From an uncultured beta proteobacterium (GTDB lineage Bacteria > Pseudomonadota > Gammaproteobacteria > Burkholderiales > Burkholderiaceae_C), in the NCBI GenBank assembly GCA_903897925.1, contig CAIUDG010000033.1:1-38222 (forward strand): DNA of 38,222 nucleotides, read 5' to 3'. The notes under the pieces were generated by a model. It ran no database searches, was not told where the DNA came from, and was given only the letters and a program-made list of their open reading frames with translations. How positions within the stretch are numbered: the stretch's first letter is position 1; each line of letters begins with the position of its first letter. A program made the position numbers and the translations under genes. Below, piece by piece: positions 1 to 6,505 of the stretch.

Positions 1-138
1 CGGCACAAGCGTGAAATGCTCCCAAAGTCCGCAGCCTTCGTCGCGGAGTTCCGCAAATCTGAGCAATCCGAGCGGCAACTTGGGGTCAGGGAATACTGGA
101 AGAAACGGTTTCCAAAGCGATACGGGTGCTGTGAGTAA
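1..138 (+). CDS. C-terminal end of an unidentified protein (5' end outside window)
   Basis: An open frame runs from the window edge to TAA at 136-138 and encodes the last 45 residues of a protein. The tail is strongly basic and aromatic, with a segment REYWKKRFPKRYG and a Cys-Cys pair just before the end. I do not recognise the family. It converges on cap4, whose stop codon is 49 bases away. Because it lies inside the island, it could be another defence or transposition gene, but nothing in the visible residues decides this. The frame is plausible but short, so the call rests on composition and on the clean convergent arrangement. Confidence 0.45.
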   Translation, partial: RHKREMLPKSAAFVAEFRKSEQSERQLGVREYWKKRFPKRYGCCE

Positions 139-156
139 CTGTGTCTAGGACACAGT
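138..156. terminator. Hairpin between convergent genes, possible bidirectional terminator
   Basis: ACTGTGTC (138-145) and GACACAGT (149-156) form a perfect 8-bp stem with loop TAG, starting on the last base of the upstream stop codon. It lies between two convergent genes, which suits a bidirectional terminator. There is no clear T-run on either strand, so it is weak as an intrinsic terminator and could instead be a protein-binding palindrome. Confidence 0.35.
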
Positions 157-186
157 GAACATCGTCCCATTTTCAGGTTTCTTCAC

Positions 187-1584
187 TCACTGAACTAGTG
201 CCGCAGTAGGGAGATACCTTCCGTCTATCCAATCGTAGAGCTGTACATTGGCGACTCCATTCAGTCGATGACCTAGCACCATTGCAAAAGCTGAAGGAGC
301 CTTGATAAACAGATGTAACTTTGTAAGCCTATTCCCAGAACGGAATTGAACGAGCGCAGCTTTGGCTTCGCTAACGGCTAGATTCATAGCGCCTATCCCG
401 TCAAGCGCACGGGTACTCTCTAGTGTCAAGCGCGGTAGCCCGGAAAGGTCGTCTGAAGCGACTGACGAAAGGTCAGCCCCGACTGAAGTGGGGAAGCCTA
501 TGCAAGCTACGCCCTCGTTGGTGGGGTTGTTTCCGGCAACCACGCTTTCTGTAAAAAACACGCCTTCTGCCCGGTCATGCACATCCGTTCGGTACTCGAG
601 TCCGTTATGCCCGACCAGTAGCGTAAATCCTCGTGTTGCGCTGAAGACATAGCCCACAAGGCAAGCAGTAGACATTCGCTGCTTCCCGTCGATAGCAATG
701 CATCTCCGCGCGGTACTTCTTTGGATGAATTCGCCAATCTCCAGTCCACCTGCAAGCAAATTCTTCCAATCCAAATGAGTGCAGTGCTCGCGGTCAGGCC
801 CGTTGAATCTCGCTACTGCCAATCCCAGCTTTTGGAACGGGACCACCTCACCGGACAAATACAACTGACTCGGAGCTGTCAACAATCGTGGCGCATCAGC
901 CCCCAGAACTTCAAGAATGGCAGCTTCAATGTCCTTGCGAAAGACGGGGCCGAAGGATGACCCAGCAATGTGGGCCTTGCAACGGTCTCGAAGCGGTGTG
1001 ACTTGCTTGGCACTGAGGTCCAGTGTCGGTAATTGCCTCTCCCATTCACCGGAAAATGCAGAGTCGGCATTTTCAGAGGCATAGGTCACAAAATCAACGT
1101 AGTCCATGGCGAACTCTGCCAGCTCTTTGCGATAGCTGTTCTTCACAACCCAATCTATGACATCTTGGCGTCCGTCTACCAGGAATACGGAGTCCTTTTG
1201 GAATGACGCCCCCACTCCACGCAATCGCTCAATCTTCGCCAGCATCGGCGAGACCACCGTGTTGAAGTCTCGGCATACCAATACAAAACGAACGTACTCC
1301 TTTGGGGACGTATCAAGGGCAGTCTTAAATCGGGAGATTTCGTCCCAGAATTGGCTTGCGGTTAGCACGTGATTCTTTGCCTCGTACATCACTCGGCATA
1401 CCCCGTCTGCAGGGGCGAAGTAGCACACCTCGACGTCTCCGATTGCTTCGCTAACCACATGGCTGAACGCGCTCTGTGCCATCCACTGAGGTAAGCACTG
1501 AAGCACATAGGCGTCCTGATACTCAAATCCGACTCTCGCGGTTGCTCCACCAGTTGACTCTTTTTCCAATAGGCCTGCCTTCAT
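187..1584 (-). CDS. cap4: Cap4-like CBASS effector: DUF4297-type nuclease fused to SAVED domain
   Basis: The protein has 465 residues. The N-terminal part reads as a PD-(D/E)XK-type DUF4297 nuclease: GFEYQD at 19-24, E46 and D50 in SEAIGDVEV, then YEAK with E68 and K70 as likely catalytic residues. The C-terminal half (about 240-465) matches the SAVED sensor fold, most clearly in the conserved ending LHLFIKAPSAFAMVLGHRLN followed by VQLYDW and YLPT. In this family, binding of a cyclic oligonucleotide to SAVED oligomerises the protein and switches on promiscuous double-strand DNA cleavage, which kills or arrests the infected cell. The ATG at 1584 overlaps the cap3 stop in an ATGA, so translation is coupled. 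It is the last gene of the operon. The family call is strong; the ligand cannot be read from sequence. Confidence 0.88.
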   Translation of the reverse strand: MKAGLLEKESTGGATARVGFEYQDAYVLQCLPQWMAQSAFSHVVSEAIGDVEVCYFAPADGVCRVMYEAKNHVLTASQFWDEISRFKTALDTSPKEYVRFVLVCRDFNTVVSPMLAKIERLRGVGASFQKDSVFLVDGRQDVIDWVVKNSYRKELAEFAMDYVDFVTYASENADSAFSGEWERQLPTLDLSAKQVTPLRDRCKAHIAGSSFGPVFRKDIEAAILEVLGADAPRLLTAPSQLYLSGEVVPFQKLGLAVARFNGPDREHCTHLDWKNLLAGGLEIGEFIQRSTARRCIAIDGKQRMSTACLVGYVFSATRGFTLLVGHNGLEYRTDVHDRAEGVFFTESVVAGNNPTNEGVACIGFPTSVGADLSSVASDDLSGLPRLTLESTRALDGIGAMNLAVSEAKAALVQFRSGNRLTKLHLFIKAPSAFAMVLGHRLNGVANVQLYDWIDGRYLPTAALVQ

Positions 1585-2048
1585 TGCTTCTCCTCAAAGT
1601 CCAGTTCTGACGGATAAATGCTGCCATCTGGCAGATACGTATGTGCGCTGCCCTCGAGCGCCTCACCCGTAAGGCGAAAGATGAGAAGGACAATAAAGTT
1701 TGCTCCAACGCGCCTGTCAGTTACTAGCTCGAGCATGGTGGCATGGTCTTGGTGGCTCGGTTGCACACTAAAAAGCGGATGCGAGTGCCACTCGCCCAAA
1801 TAGTTGAATCTGGTGAAATTGTTGCCCGCTGAACTGCAGAACGCCTTTATGGCCTTCAAGGCTTCCGCCAAGCCACGCACAAAGGAAGCCATCGTTCCTG
1901 TGCGCTGTACGGTCAACGTACGGACCGTAAAGTGGTTCACGTCCACGTGTTCGCCCATGAGAACTCCTCCACATTCCAACTGCCCCGCCTTTCTAAGGGC
2001 GTGATGCAAGGTAGCCTGGACTTCACCGGGTATCGTTATTCGCAGCAC
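1581..2048 (-). CDS. cap3: Cap3-like JAMM/JAB-domain isopeptidase of type II CBASS
   Basis: This is a JAB/MPN metalloprotease. The zinc motif HSHP...S..D gives the exact JAMM spacing H-x-H-x7-S-x2-D (H88, H90, S98, D101 from the GTG start), with the supporting glutamate E25 in LECGGVLMG. In type II CBASS, Cap3 removes the CD-NTase from proteins to which Cap2 has joined it, opposing activation. I place the start at GTG 2048: GGGGGAG lies 7 bases upstream and the product is 155 residues. A longer ATG frame from 2099 would add 17 residues without this signal. The start lies inside the 3' end of cap2 (26-base overlap), and the stop overlaps cap4. The start choice is inference; the family is clear. 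Confidence 0.87.
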   Translation of the reverse strand: MLRITIPGEVQATLHHALRKAGQLECGGVLMGEHVDVNHFTVRTLTVQRTGTMASFVRGLAEALKAIKAFCSSAGNNFTRFNYLGEWHSHPLFSVQPSHQDHATMLELVTDRRVGANFIVLLIFRLTGEALEGSAHTYLPDGSIYPSELDFEEKQ

Positions 2049-3756
2049 TACGGTGCTCCCCCAGCGCTTTTTTAAGCAGTTCCAAGTCTGCCACTTCATC
2101 AGCAGTCAACGCCTCGGGCAGTGCTTCTGCGCGCAACGCACCCGAACAGTCAATTGGAATGGTGTCAAACGGGGCTTTGAATTCCCAATACTTGCGAAAC
2201 CCCATCAAATACGCAGCGACTGGGTAGGTGGACGCGTCACCCGCGCACAGCGTGTCCAAAGAGAATTGAGTCATTGATGCCGCCAAAGCTCCAACGTCAG
2301 CATCGCTCGCCACGTACACCTGCCCTTCTAATTCGACGCCATATTGTTTGACCTTTGCATTCGGTACCGGAGCCATCGTGTCCATCACGCCCAGTACGTG
2401 TGACCGGATGCTCAAAGGGTCTGCGTCCAGCGTCGGCCTACTGCGAGCCATCATGGCGCCGATTCCTCCCCCGAAGACCTCACCCCACACCATTGGTACA
2501 CCCCCACGCTTAGCCAGGGAAGCTAGGGAGACGAAAGCCTGTGCGCTAGCTGTTGCATCGATGATGAGATTGCATTTGCTTAGTTCGGCACTCAATGCGG
2601 CTGCCAATTTGGGGTTTTCTTGTCCGGCGTGCCTTACGGTTCGTGTTTGAACCTCAATTCCAGCGGCAATTCGATTTAACTCGCGTCTAACCGCTTCCAC
2701 TTTCGAAAAGCCGACGTCGAACCAATTTAGCTCGTTACGCACCAGGTTTCCGGGAGAGAGGATGTCATCATCCACCAGGATGAAGCGCCGAACTCCGGTG
2801 CGAGCCAGCGACACTGCGATTTTGCTTCCAAGTGACCCCAAACCAATGATTGCCACGGTAACGTCAGCTAGCCTGTTGAACTCCGCCGGCAACCTCTTCT
2901 CAGCATCCTCACCATATTCGATGACGTGAAACTCGTAAAAGATTGGACTTTCTCCTCCCTCAAGCGCGAATACTCGAATACCACCACTGACGTCATGAGT
3001 AAGTAGTACTTGAAACTGGTCACTCAGTTCCCCTTCCCATGGCCACGCGGTACCCAATATCGACCTCAACGAAGCCGCAGTCGCCACTGAAGACAGCGCT
3101 TGAACCGATGGCACCAATACTGCCCATCCAGACCACTCATATCGCTCTTCGGAAAACGCCTTCGGAATGCCCGCTATCGGCGCGCCCAGTACGGTCGGCA
3201 CGGCTACTGAACTACTTGCTGCGTAACTCACCACCGTCTGGAGTTCAACGCGGGTGGCTTCCGACATGGCCAACGCACTTCTCAGCCCTGCAGTAGATAG
3301 AAATCGTCGTGTGTTCCCACGCACGTCCTGTCCTACAGTCGAGTTATGACGGGATGGCACTGCTTCAATCGACGGTATAAATCCGCGCAAGAGTTCGCTC
3401 CAGAGCAACTGATTGGCACTTTTGACTAAATCTACGCCGGTGATGCCGGGGTGCCAGTTATCGGGTCCGTATTGGAGGCAGAAGACTCCACTTCCAAGAT
3501 ACTGATGGCTGCTCCAATTAGCCCCCGGCACCCTCGGATAGATGTAGGCAGGCACGTCGGGGAATAGGTCCGGATAGGCCAACACACCCTCGAAGCAACC
3601 AACTGACAAGTTCAGGCTGAAGTGCAAGCACAACTCATCTGCGCTAGTCTGATGCCAACCTTGGGCAGCGAAGCCTGGCATGGAGCTGGCGAGTTCAAGC
3701 AACTGACGCCGCTCAAGCGCCATTCTTTTTGGTTGGTCGCCAAGCAGCCGTGTCAA
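2023..3756 (-). CDS. cap2: Cap2-like E2-E1 ubiquitin-transfer fusion of type II CBASS
   Basis: This 577-residue fusion begins with an E2-like (UBC fold) domain, about 15-130, whose likely catalytic cysteine is C93 in GSGVFCLQYGPDNWHP. A linker follows. The E1/ThiF-like adenylation domain spans about 290-530, with the Rossmann motif GLGSLGSKIA (305-314), the acidic DDDILSPGNLVRNEL stretch and a candidate E1 cysteine C504 in DTLCAGD. Known Cap2 proteins join the CD-NTase C-terminus to cellular targets, which primes cyclic-nucleotide synthesis. The TTG start at 3756 overlaps the CD-NTase stop as TTGA and has AGGTGG 6 bases upstream. An ATG at 3723 (11 residues shorter) is possible but has only a weak AAAAGA. 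No ubiquitin-like gene is nearby, as expected for this family. Confidence 0.88.
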   Translation of the reverse strand: MTRLLGDQPKRMALERRQLLELASSMPGFAAQGWHQTSADELCLHFSLNLSVGCFEGVLAYPDLFPDVPAYIYPRVPGANWSSHQYLGSGVFCLQYGPDNWHPGITGVDLVKSANQLLWSELLRGFIPSIEAVPSRHNSTVGQDVRGNTRRFLSTAGLRSALAMSEATRVELQTVVSYAASSSVAVPTVLGAPIAGIPKAFSEERYEWSGWAVLVPSVQALSSVATAASLRSILGTAWPWEGELSDQFQVLLTHDVSGGIRVFALEGGESPIFYEFHVIEYGEDAEKRLPAEFNRLADVTVAIIGLGSLGSKIAVSLARTGVRRFILVDDDILSPGNLVRNELNWFDVGFSKVEAVRRELNRIAAGIEVQTRTVRHAGQENPKLAAALSAELSKCNLIIDATASAQAFVSLASLAKRGGVPMVWGEVFGGGIGAMMARSRPTLDADPLSIRSHVLGVMDTMAPVPNAKVKQYGVELEGQVYVASDADVGALAASMTQFSLDTLCAGDASTYPVAAYLMGFRKYWEFKAPFDTIPIDCSGALRAEALPEALTADEVADLELLKKALGEHRSAANNDTR

Positions 3757-4760
3757 GCAAAGCCACCTGGTTTATTGGGATACACAGGCGTAGCAGGGAA
3801 AGTGAGACCGCCACCGACAGCGCCGCGCAGCAACGTGTTTGCCAAACCGTTGGACGCCCGACTTTCTGCAGCAGACGCAGGGAATCGCGAACCCAGTACC
3901 TGACGCCACAGTTTGAGCGCCTCGTCAGCGTCAGGCTCGTCCTTCGCCTTGCGTGCCAGCGCCGCCTGCTCCTTTAGCTTGTCATAGAAGGTTTTGAACT
4001 CGTCCGCTTTAACAGCAGAAAAGACATTGTTGCCGGGTACACCAGGGTCTTCAATATTGGGCACTGTCCCAATCAGTGCGTCGTACCAGTAGGCGTCCCG
4101 AATAGCTTCCAAGAGTTTTACGAACAGCGTCTCATAGTTCGCCTCGGTGTAGTTCATGTGCTTGGCAACCAAGCACTCCAGAATGAAGCCCTTTGGACGC
4201 TTCTGGTCCGCCAAATGAACACGACGCCACCACTTAAAGAGCTTAACCAAAGGCTTAAACCTGCCGCCCGCTTGCGTATTCACGTCCACTGTCCATTGGG
4301 TATGCGCCGGTGGATTGGTCGTCAACCACTCCTTCAGGTGGATATCCGGGATGAGGTAAGCATCGCCGTCCTCAATGACCGGAACGACGTCCATGTCGAC
4401 TGAGCTCAGCTTTACGTTGATGGAGCGGCGGTTAACCGTGAGGTTCTTGTAGCCCGCATCAACCAGCGCCTTATGCACGGCGTCCAGCACAACTTGCGGT
4501 TCGTCCTCTTCAGTGTGGCTAGTGACTGCAATGATGTCGACATCTGGGCGTTGCAGTACACCCCCAACATTTGTTGGACGGATTGCAGTGTCGCGTTTGT
4601 AGGAACCTGACAGGAAGGTCTCAACATGCAAGTCACCGAATTCCTCGTGTTCTGCAAGAGCTGTACGTAGCGTTTTGTGAGCGCTAGAGCACGCCGTGAC
4701 GGTCGACTCTGACGGTTCGATGTCCTTAAGCATGTCGATGAATTGCTGTTGCGTCGTCAT
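3753..4760 (-). CDS. CBASS cyclic-oligonucleotide synthase (CD-NTase, CdnD-like)
   Basis: This 335-residue cGAS/DncV-like nucleotidyltransferase is the signal generator of the CBASS operon. The polymerase-beta-type active site is visible: GSYKRDTAI with G52-S53, the metal-binding pair D73 and D75 in RPDVDII, and the third acidic site at DMDVVP (D122 or D124). The helical C-terminal half contains KLFKWWRR and a region before a Gly-Pro-rich tail. The protein ends in KPGGFA, an exposed flexible tail that Cap2 would use for conjugation. Pairing with Cap4 and Cap2/Cap3 suggests clade D, where trinucleotide products are known, but the clade is inference. It is the first gene after the intergenic promoter. 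ATG 4760 has GCGAGG about 10 bases upstream. Confidence 0.88.
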   Translation of the reverse strand: MTTQQQFIDMLKDIEPSESTVTACSSAHKTLRTALAEHEEFGDLHVETFLSGSYKRDTAIRPTNVGGVLQRPDVDIIAVTSHTEEDEPQVVLDAVHKALVDAGYKNLTVNRRSINVKLSSVDMDVVPVIEDGDAYLIPDIHLKEWLTTNPPAHTQWTVDVNTQAGGRFKPLVKLFKWWRRVHLADQKRPKGFILECLVAKHMNYTEANYETLFVKLLEAIRDAYWYDALIGTVPNIEDPGVPGNNVFSAVKADEFKTFYDKLKEQAALARKAKDEPDADEALKLWRQVLGSRFPASAAESRASNGLANTLLRGAVGGGLTFPATPVYPNKPGGFA

Positions 4761-4813
4761 AAGGTTTTCGCCTCGCGTTAAAGGTTACAGATATCCAACG
4801 TTCTGACTTCATT

Positions 4814-4833
4814 TGTTGTCCTTGAGGGCAACA
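4814..4833. promoter_or_regulatory. Operator-like palindrome O2 (7-6-7), CBASS leader
   Basis: TGTTGTC (4814-4820), six bases, GGCAACA (4827-4833): the same 7-6-7 design as the copy at 4881-4900, with one mismatch in the right arm. It would lie just downstream of the predicted CBASS transcription start, in the leader of the CD-NTase gene. Two copies 67 bp apart suggest cooperative binding of a dimeric repressor, most simply the divergently encoded CapH-like protein. Binding is inferred, not shown. Confidence 0.6.
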
Positions 4834-4836
4834 GCC

Positions 4837-4853
4837 GTAAATCTAGGATTTAC
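4837..4853. promoter_or_regulatory. Perfect palindrome between the two operator copies
   Basis: GTAAATC (4837-4843), TAG, GATTTAC (4847-4853) is a perfect 7-3-7 inverted repeat between the two TGTTGTC palindromes, at about the predicted CBASS transcription start. Its sequence differs from the other two, so it may be a site for another protein, a second half of the control region, or an RNA hairpin at the 5' end of the transcript. Confidence 0.4.
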
Positions 4854-4859
4854 AGACAT

Positions 4860-4889
4860 ATCATAGGGTAAGTTCGGATATGTTGTCTA
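4860..4889 (-). promoter_or_regulatory. Predicted sigma-70 promoter of the CBASS operon
   Basis: Read on the minus strand, TAGACA (4889-4884; 5 of 6 to consensus) is followed after 18 bp by TATGAT (4865-4860; 5 of 6). Transcription would start near 4853 and give a leader of about 90 bases before the CD-NTase ATG. The -35 box lies inside operator copy O1 (4881-4900), so a repressor bound there would block RNA polymerase. This is a sequence match only. Confidence 0.55.
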
Positions 4890-4900
4890 GCTGGACAACA
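4881..4900. promoter_or_regulatory. Operator-like palindrome O1 overlapping the CBASS -35 box
   Basis: TGTTGTC (4881-4887), six bases, GACAACA (4894-4900) is a perfect inverted repeat with a 13-bp half-site spacing, suited to an HTH dimer. It covers the predicted -35 box of the CBASS promoter and is directly followed by TATAAC (4902-4907), a possible -10 box for the capH direction. It could therefore control both transcripts. A third inverted repeat, ACATATC-N14-GATATGT (4856-4883), overlaps its left edge. Confidence 0.62.
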
Positions 4901-5070
4901 GTATAACAACAGAATTGGAAATTTTGCATTTGGCCTTTTAAGCACCCACGGCGCCAGGTAAGCACGTCGTTCTGCTACTTGAATCCAGCCGAATGCCGGA
5001 CAATTACTGAAATGGCGGATAACGGAGAAGAGCGCTCCGCCAATTATTTGCAAAGGAAATCGCACTCAAA

Positions 5071-5454
5071 ATGGCACAAACAGGTCTGGGCATAGCCCTA
5101 AAAAGCCTTCGCGAGAGAAGAACTCTTTCTTTACGGGAAATGAGCCAGCTATCCACTGTTGACCATGCCTACGTTCACCGCCTTGAGACAGGTGAGAAAA
5201 CTGGTCCATCCGTCGAATTGGTGGGTAAGTTGCTCAAGGTACTCAAGCCAAGTGAAAGAGATGGAGACTTGGTTAAGTGGTTGATTGACCATGCAGACAC
5301 TGACCCTGCTCTTGTGGAATTCGTACTTGCGGACCCAAGCATTTCCGTTGAAGTGTTCACTGCTGCCGCCGGCGTTAGACATCGAGGTACCGCACGACCG
5401 GACCCAGCAACCCTTATTGCCCGCATAAAGCGGGCCTTTGAAGACGACGAGTAA
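5071..5454 (+). CDS. capH: XRE-family HTH repressor, CapH-like regulator of CBASS
   Basis: The protein has 127 residues. Residues 5-60 form an XRE/Cro-type helix-turn-helix: LKSLRERRTLSLREMSQLS, then VDHAYVHRLETGEK as the recognition and following helices. The C-terminal 65 residues are acidic and helical and probably serve dimerisation. It is divergent from the CBASS operon and followed 18 bases later by an ImmA/IrrE-type peptidase gene. This arrangement matches the published CapH-CapP modules, in which CapH silences CBASS until the peptidase cleaves it. The tandem palindromes in the upstream region are its likely binding sites and probably also serve autoregulation. The only Shine-Dalgarno-like sequence, AAGGAA, is rather far from the ATG. 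The assignment as CapH rests on context and domain architecture. Confidence 0.75.
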   Translation: MAQTGLGIALKSLRERRTLSLREMSQLSTVDHAYVHRLETGEKTGPSVELVGKLLKVLKPSERDGDLVKWLIDHADTDPALVEFVLADPSISVEVFTAAAGVRHRGTARPDPATLIARIKRAFEDDE

Positions 5455-5472
5455 AGGAAGGTTCGGGAGGCC

Positions 5473-6342
5473 ATGAATGAAGCAGACATACAACAAAAAG
5501 CCCGTGCCTTTGTTGCTGGCGTTGACACTTCGGACATCCAGAATGACCTAGGTCCTTATGCCAAGGCCGCCAATGCCAAAATCGTCACCGAAGTGCTGGG
5601 TGAAGGTGAATCCGGCTACACAATTACAAAGCCGAGCGGCAAGCACATCATTACGGTGAATTCATTGGAACCGCTTGAGCGTCAACGATTTACGATTTGC
5701 CACGAAGTGGCTCACATCGTCTTGGAGTTGCCCTCCAGTCATACTGAGGTGCCATCGTGGTCATACGCGAAGCGCGACATAAACGAGGTGATGTGCGATA
5801 CCTTTGCCGCGGAACTTTTGATGCCCTATGTCGCCTGGCGTGCCAAAGTTCCTAAAGATGAACCCTCGATAGAAGTCCTTGAATACCTGGCAGCTGTGTT
5901 TCGAACCTCGTTTCCGGCAACTGCTTCGCGTTACGCAACACTCGCTGACAGGCCTTGCGCCTATGTAACGATGGAGCGCGGCCAGGTGCGCTACGCCGCA
6001 CGGTCTACGTTATTGCGGCAAGCAGGGGCATGGATTCCACCGAAGTCGCCAATTCCATCCGGGTCAGTTGCATATCGAATTCGAGAGACCGGAGCCAGTA
6101 ATTTGGAGACTGAGGAAGTCGCCCAAGACATATGGTTCGAAAACTGGGAAAAGGGGCTTGACCTCTGGGAGTTGGCTCGGCACTACGCACGGACAGACAC
6201 CACAGTGTCGCTCTTGTGGTTCGACGAAGACGACCTACCTGAAGTGGAGGTCAACAGATTCGGTGTTCGGGTTGCTCAGGACGAAGGTTTGACAGAATTA
6301 ACAGGCGAGCTTGCTTGGCCAAGCGGAAAGAAAAGACGCTAG
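5473..6342 (+). CDS. capP: ImmA/IrrE-family zinc metallopeptidase, CapP-like
   Basis: This 289-residue protein carries the gluzincin motif ICHEVAHIVLE (H77, E78, H81) and, downstream, CDTFAAELLMP with E114 as the likely third zinc ligand. Residues 160-250 form a second, GAF-like or sensor-type domain typical of the IrrE/CapP group. C108, six residues before E114, is close enough to the metal in such folds to act as an inhibitory cysteine, but that is speculation. In characterised modules CapP is activated by single-stranded DNA and cleaves CapH, releasing CBASS expression on DNA damage. Its position directly after capH (GGGAGG before the ATG) and next to CBASS supports the same role here. A general ImmA-type antirepressor is the alternative reading. 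Confidence 0.77.
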   Translation: MNEADIQQKARAFVAGVDTSDIQNDLGPYAKAANAKIVTEVLGEGESGYTITKPSGKHIITVNSLEPLERQRFTICHEVAHIVLELPSSHTEVPSWSYAKRDINEVMCDTFAAELLMPYVAWRAKVPKDEPSIEVLEYLAAVFRTSFPATASRYATLADRPCAYVTMERGQVRYAARSTLLRQAGAWIPPKSPIPSGSVAYRIRETGASNLETEEVAQDIWFENWEKGLDLWELARHYARTDTTVSLLWFDEDDLPEVEVNRFGVRVAQDEGLTELTGELAWPSGKKRR

Positions 6343-6479
6343 GAGGCCACTTTCGCTGCGAATCACTGCGTTCTACGCAAAAATTTCACATTCATCGATG
6401 CCCCTTGTTCCCGTGGCTAAAAGCTTTCCCCATTGCCTTTTTTCGCTCTAAAGACATCCTAAAGTCCGCCCCTGACTAC

Positions 6480-6503
6480 ACATCTCCAGATTACTGGAGA
6501 TGT
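6480..6503. promoter_or_regulatory. Hairpin overlapping the ribosome binding site of the next gene
   Basis: CATCTCCAG (6481-6489), ATTA, CTGGAGATG (6494-6502) is a perfect 9-bp stem, extended by one A-T pair. The right arm contains the only good Shine-Dalgarno (GGAG, 6496-6499) for the GTG start at 6506. In RNA the stem would hide the ribosome binding site. It could be translational control or a DNA-binding palindrome. The 137 bp between capP and this hairpin contains nothing else recognisable. Confidence 0.5.
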
Positions 6504-6505
6504 TT

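Noticed and set aside
4850..5065. 71-residue minus-strand frame between CBASS and capH
   Set aside because: It covers the promoter and operator region, has no ribosome binding site or known motif, and would leave no space for the divergent promoters.
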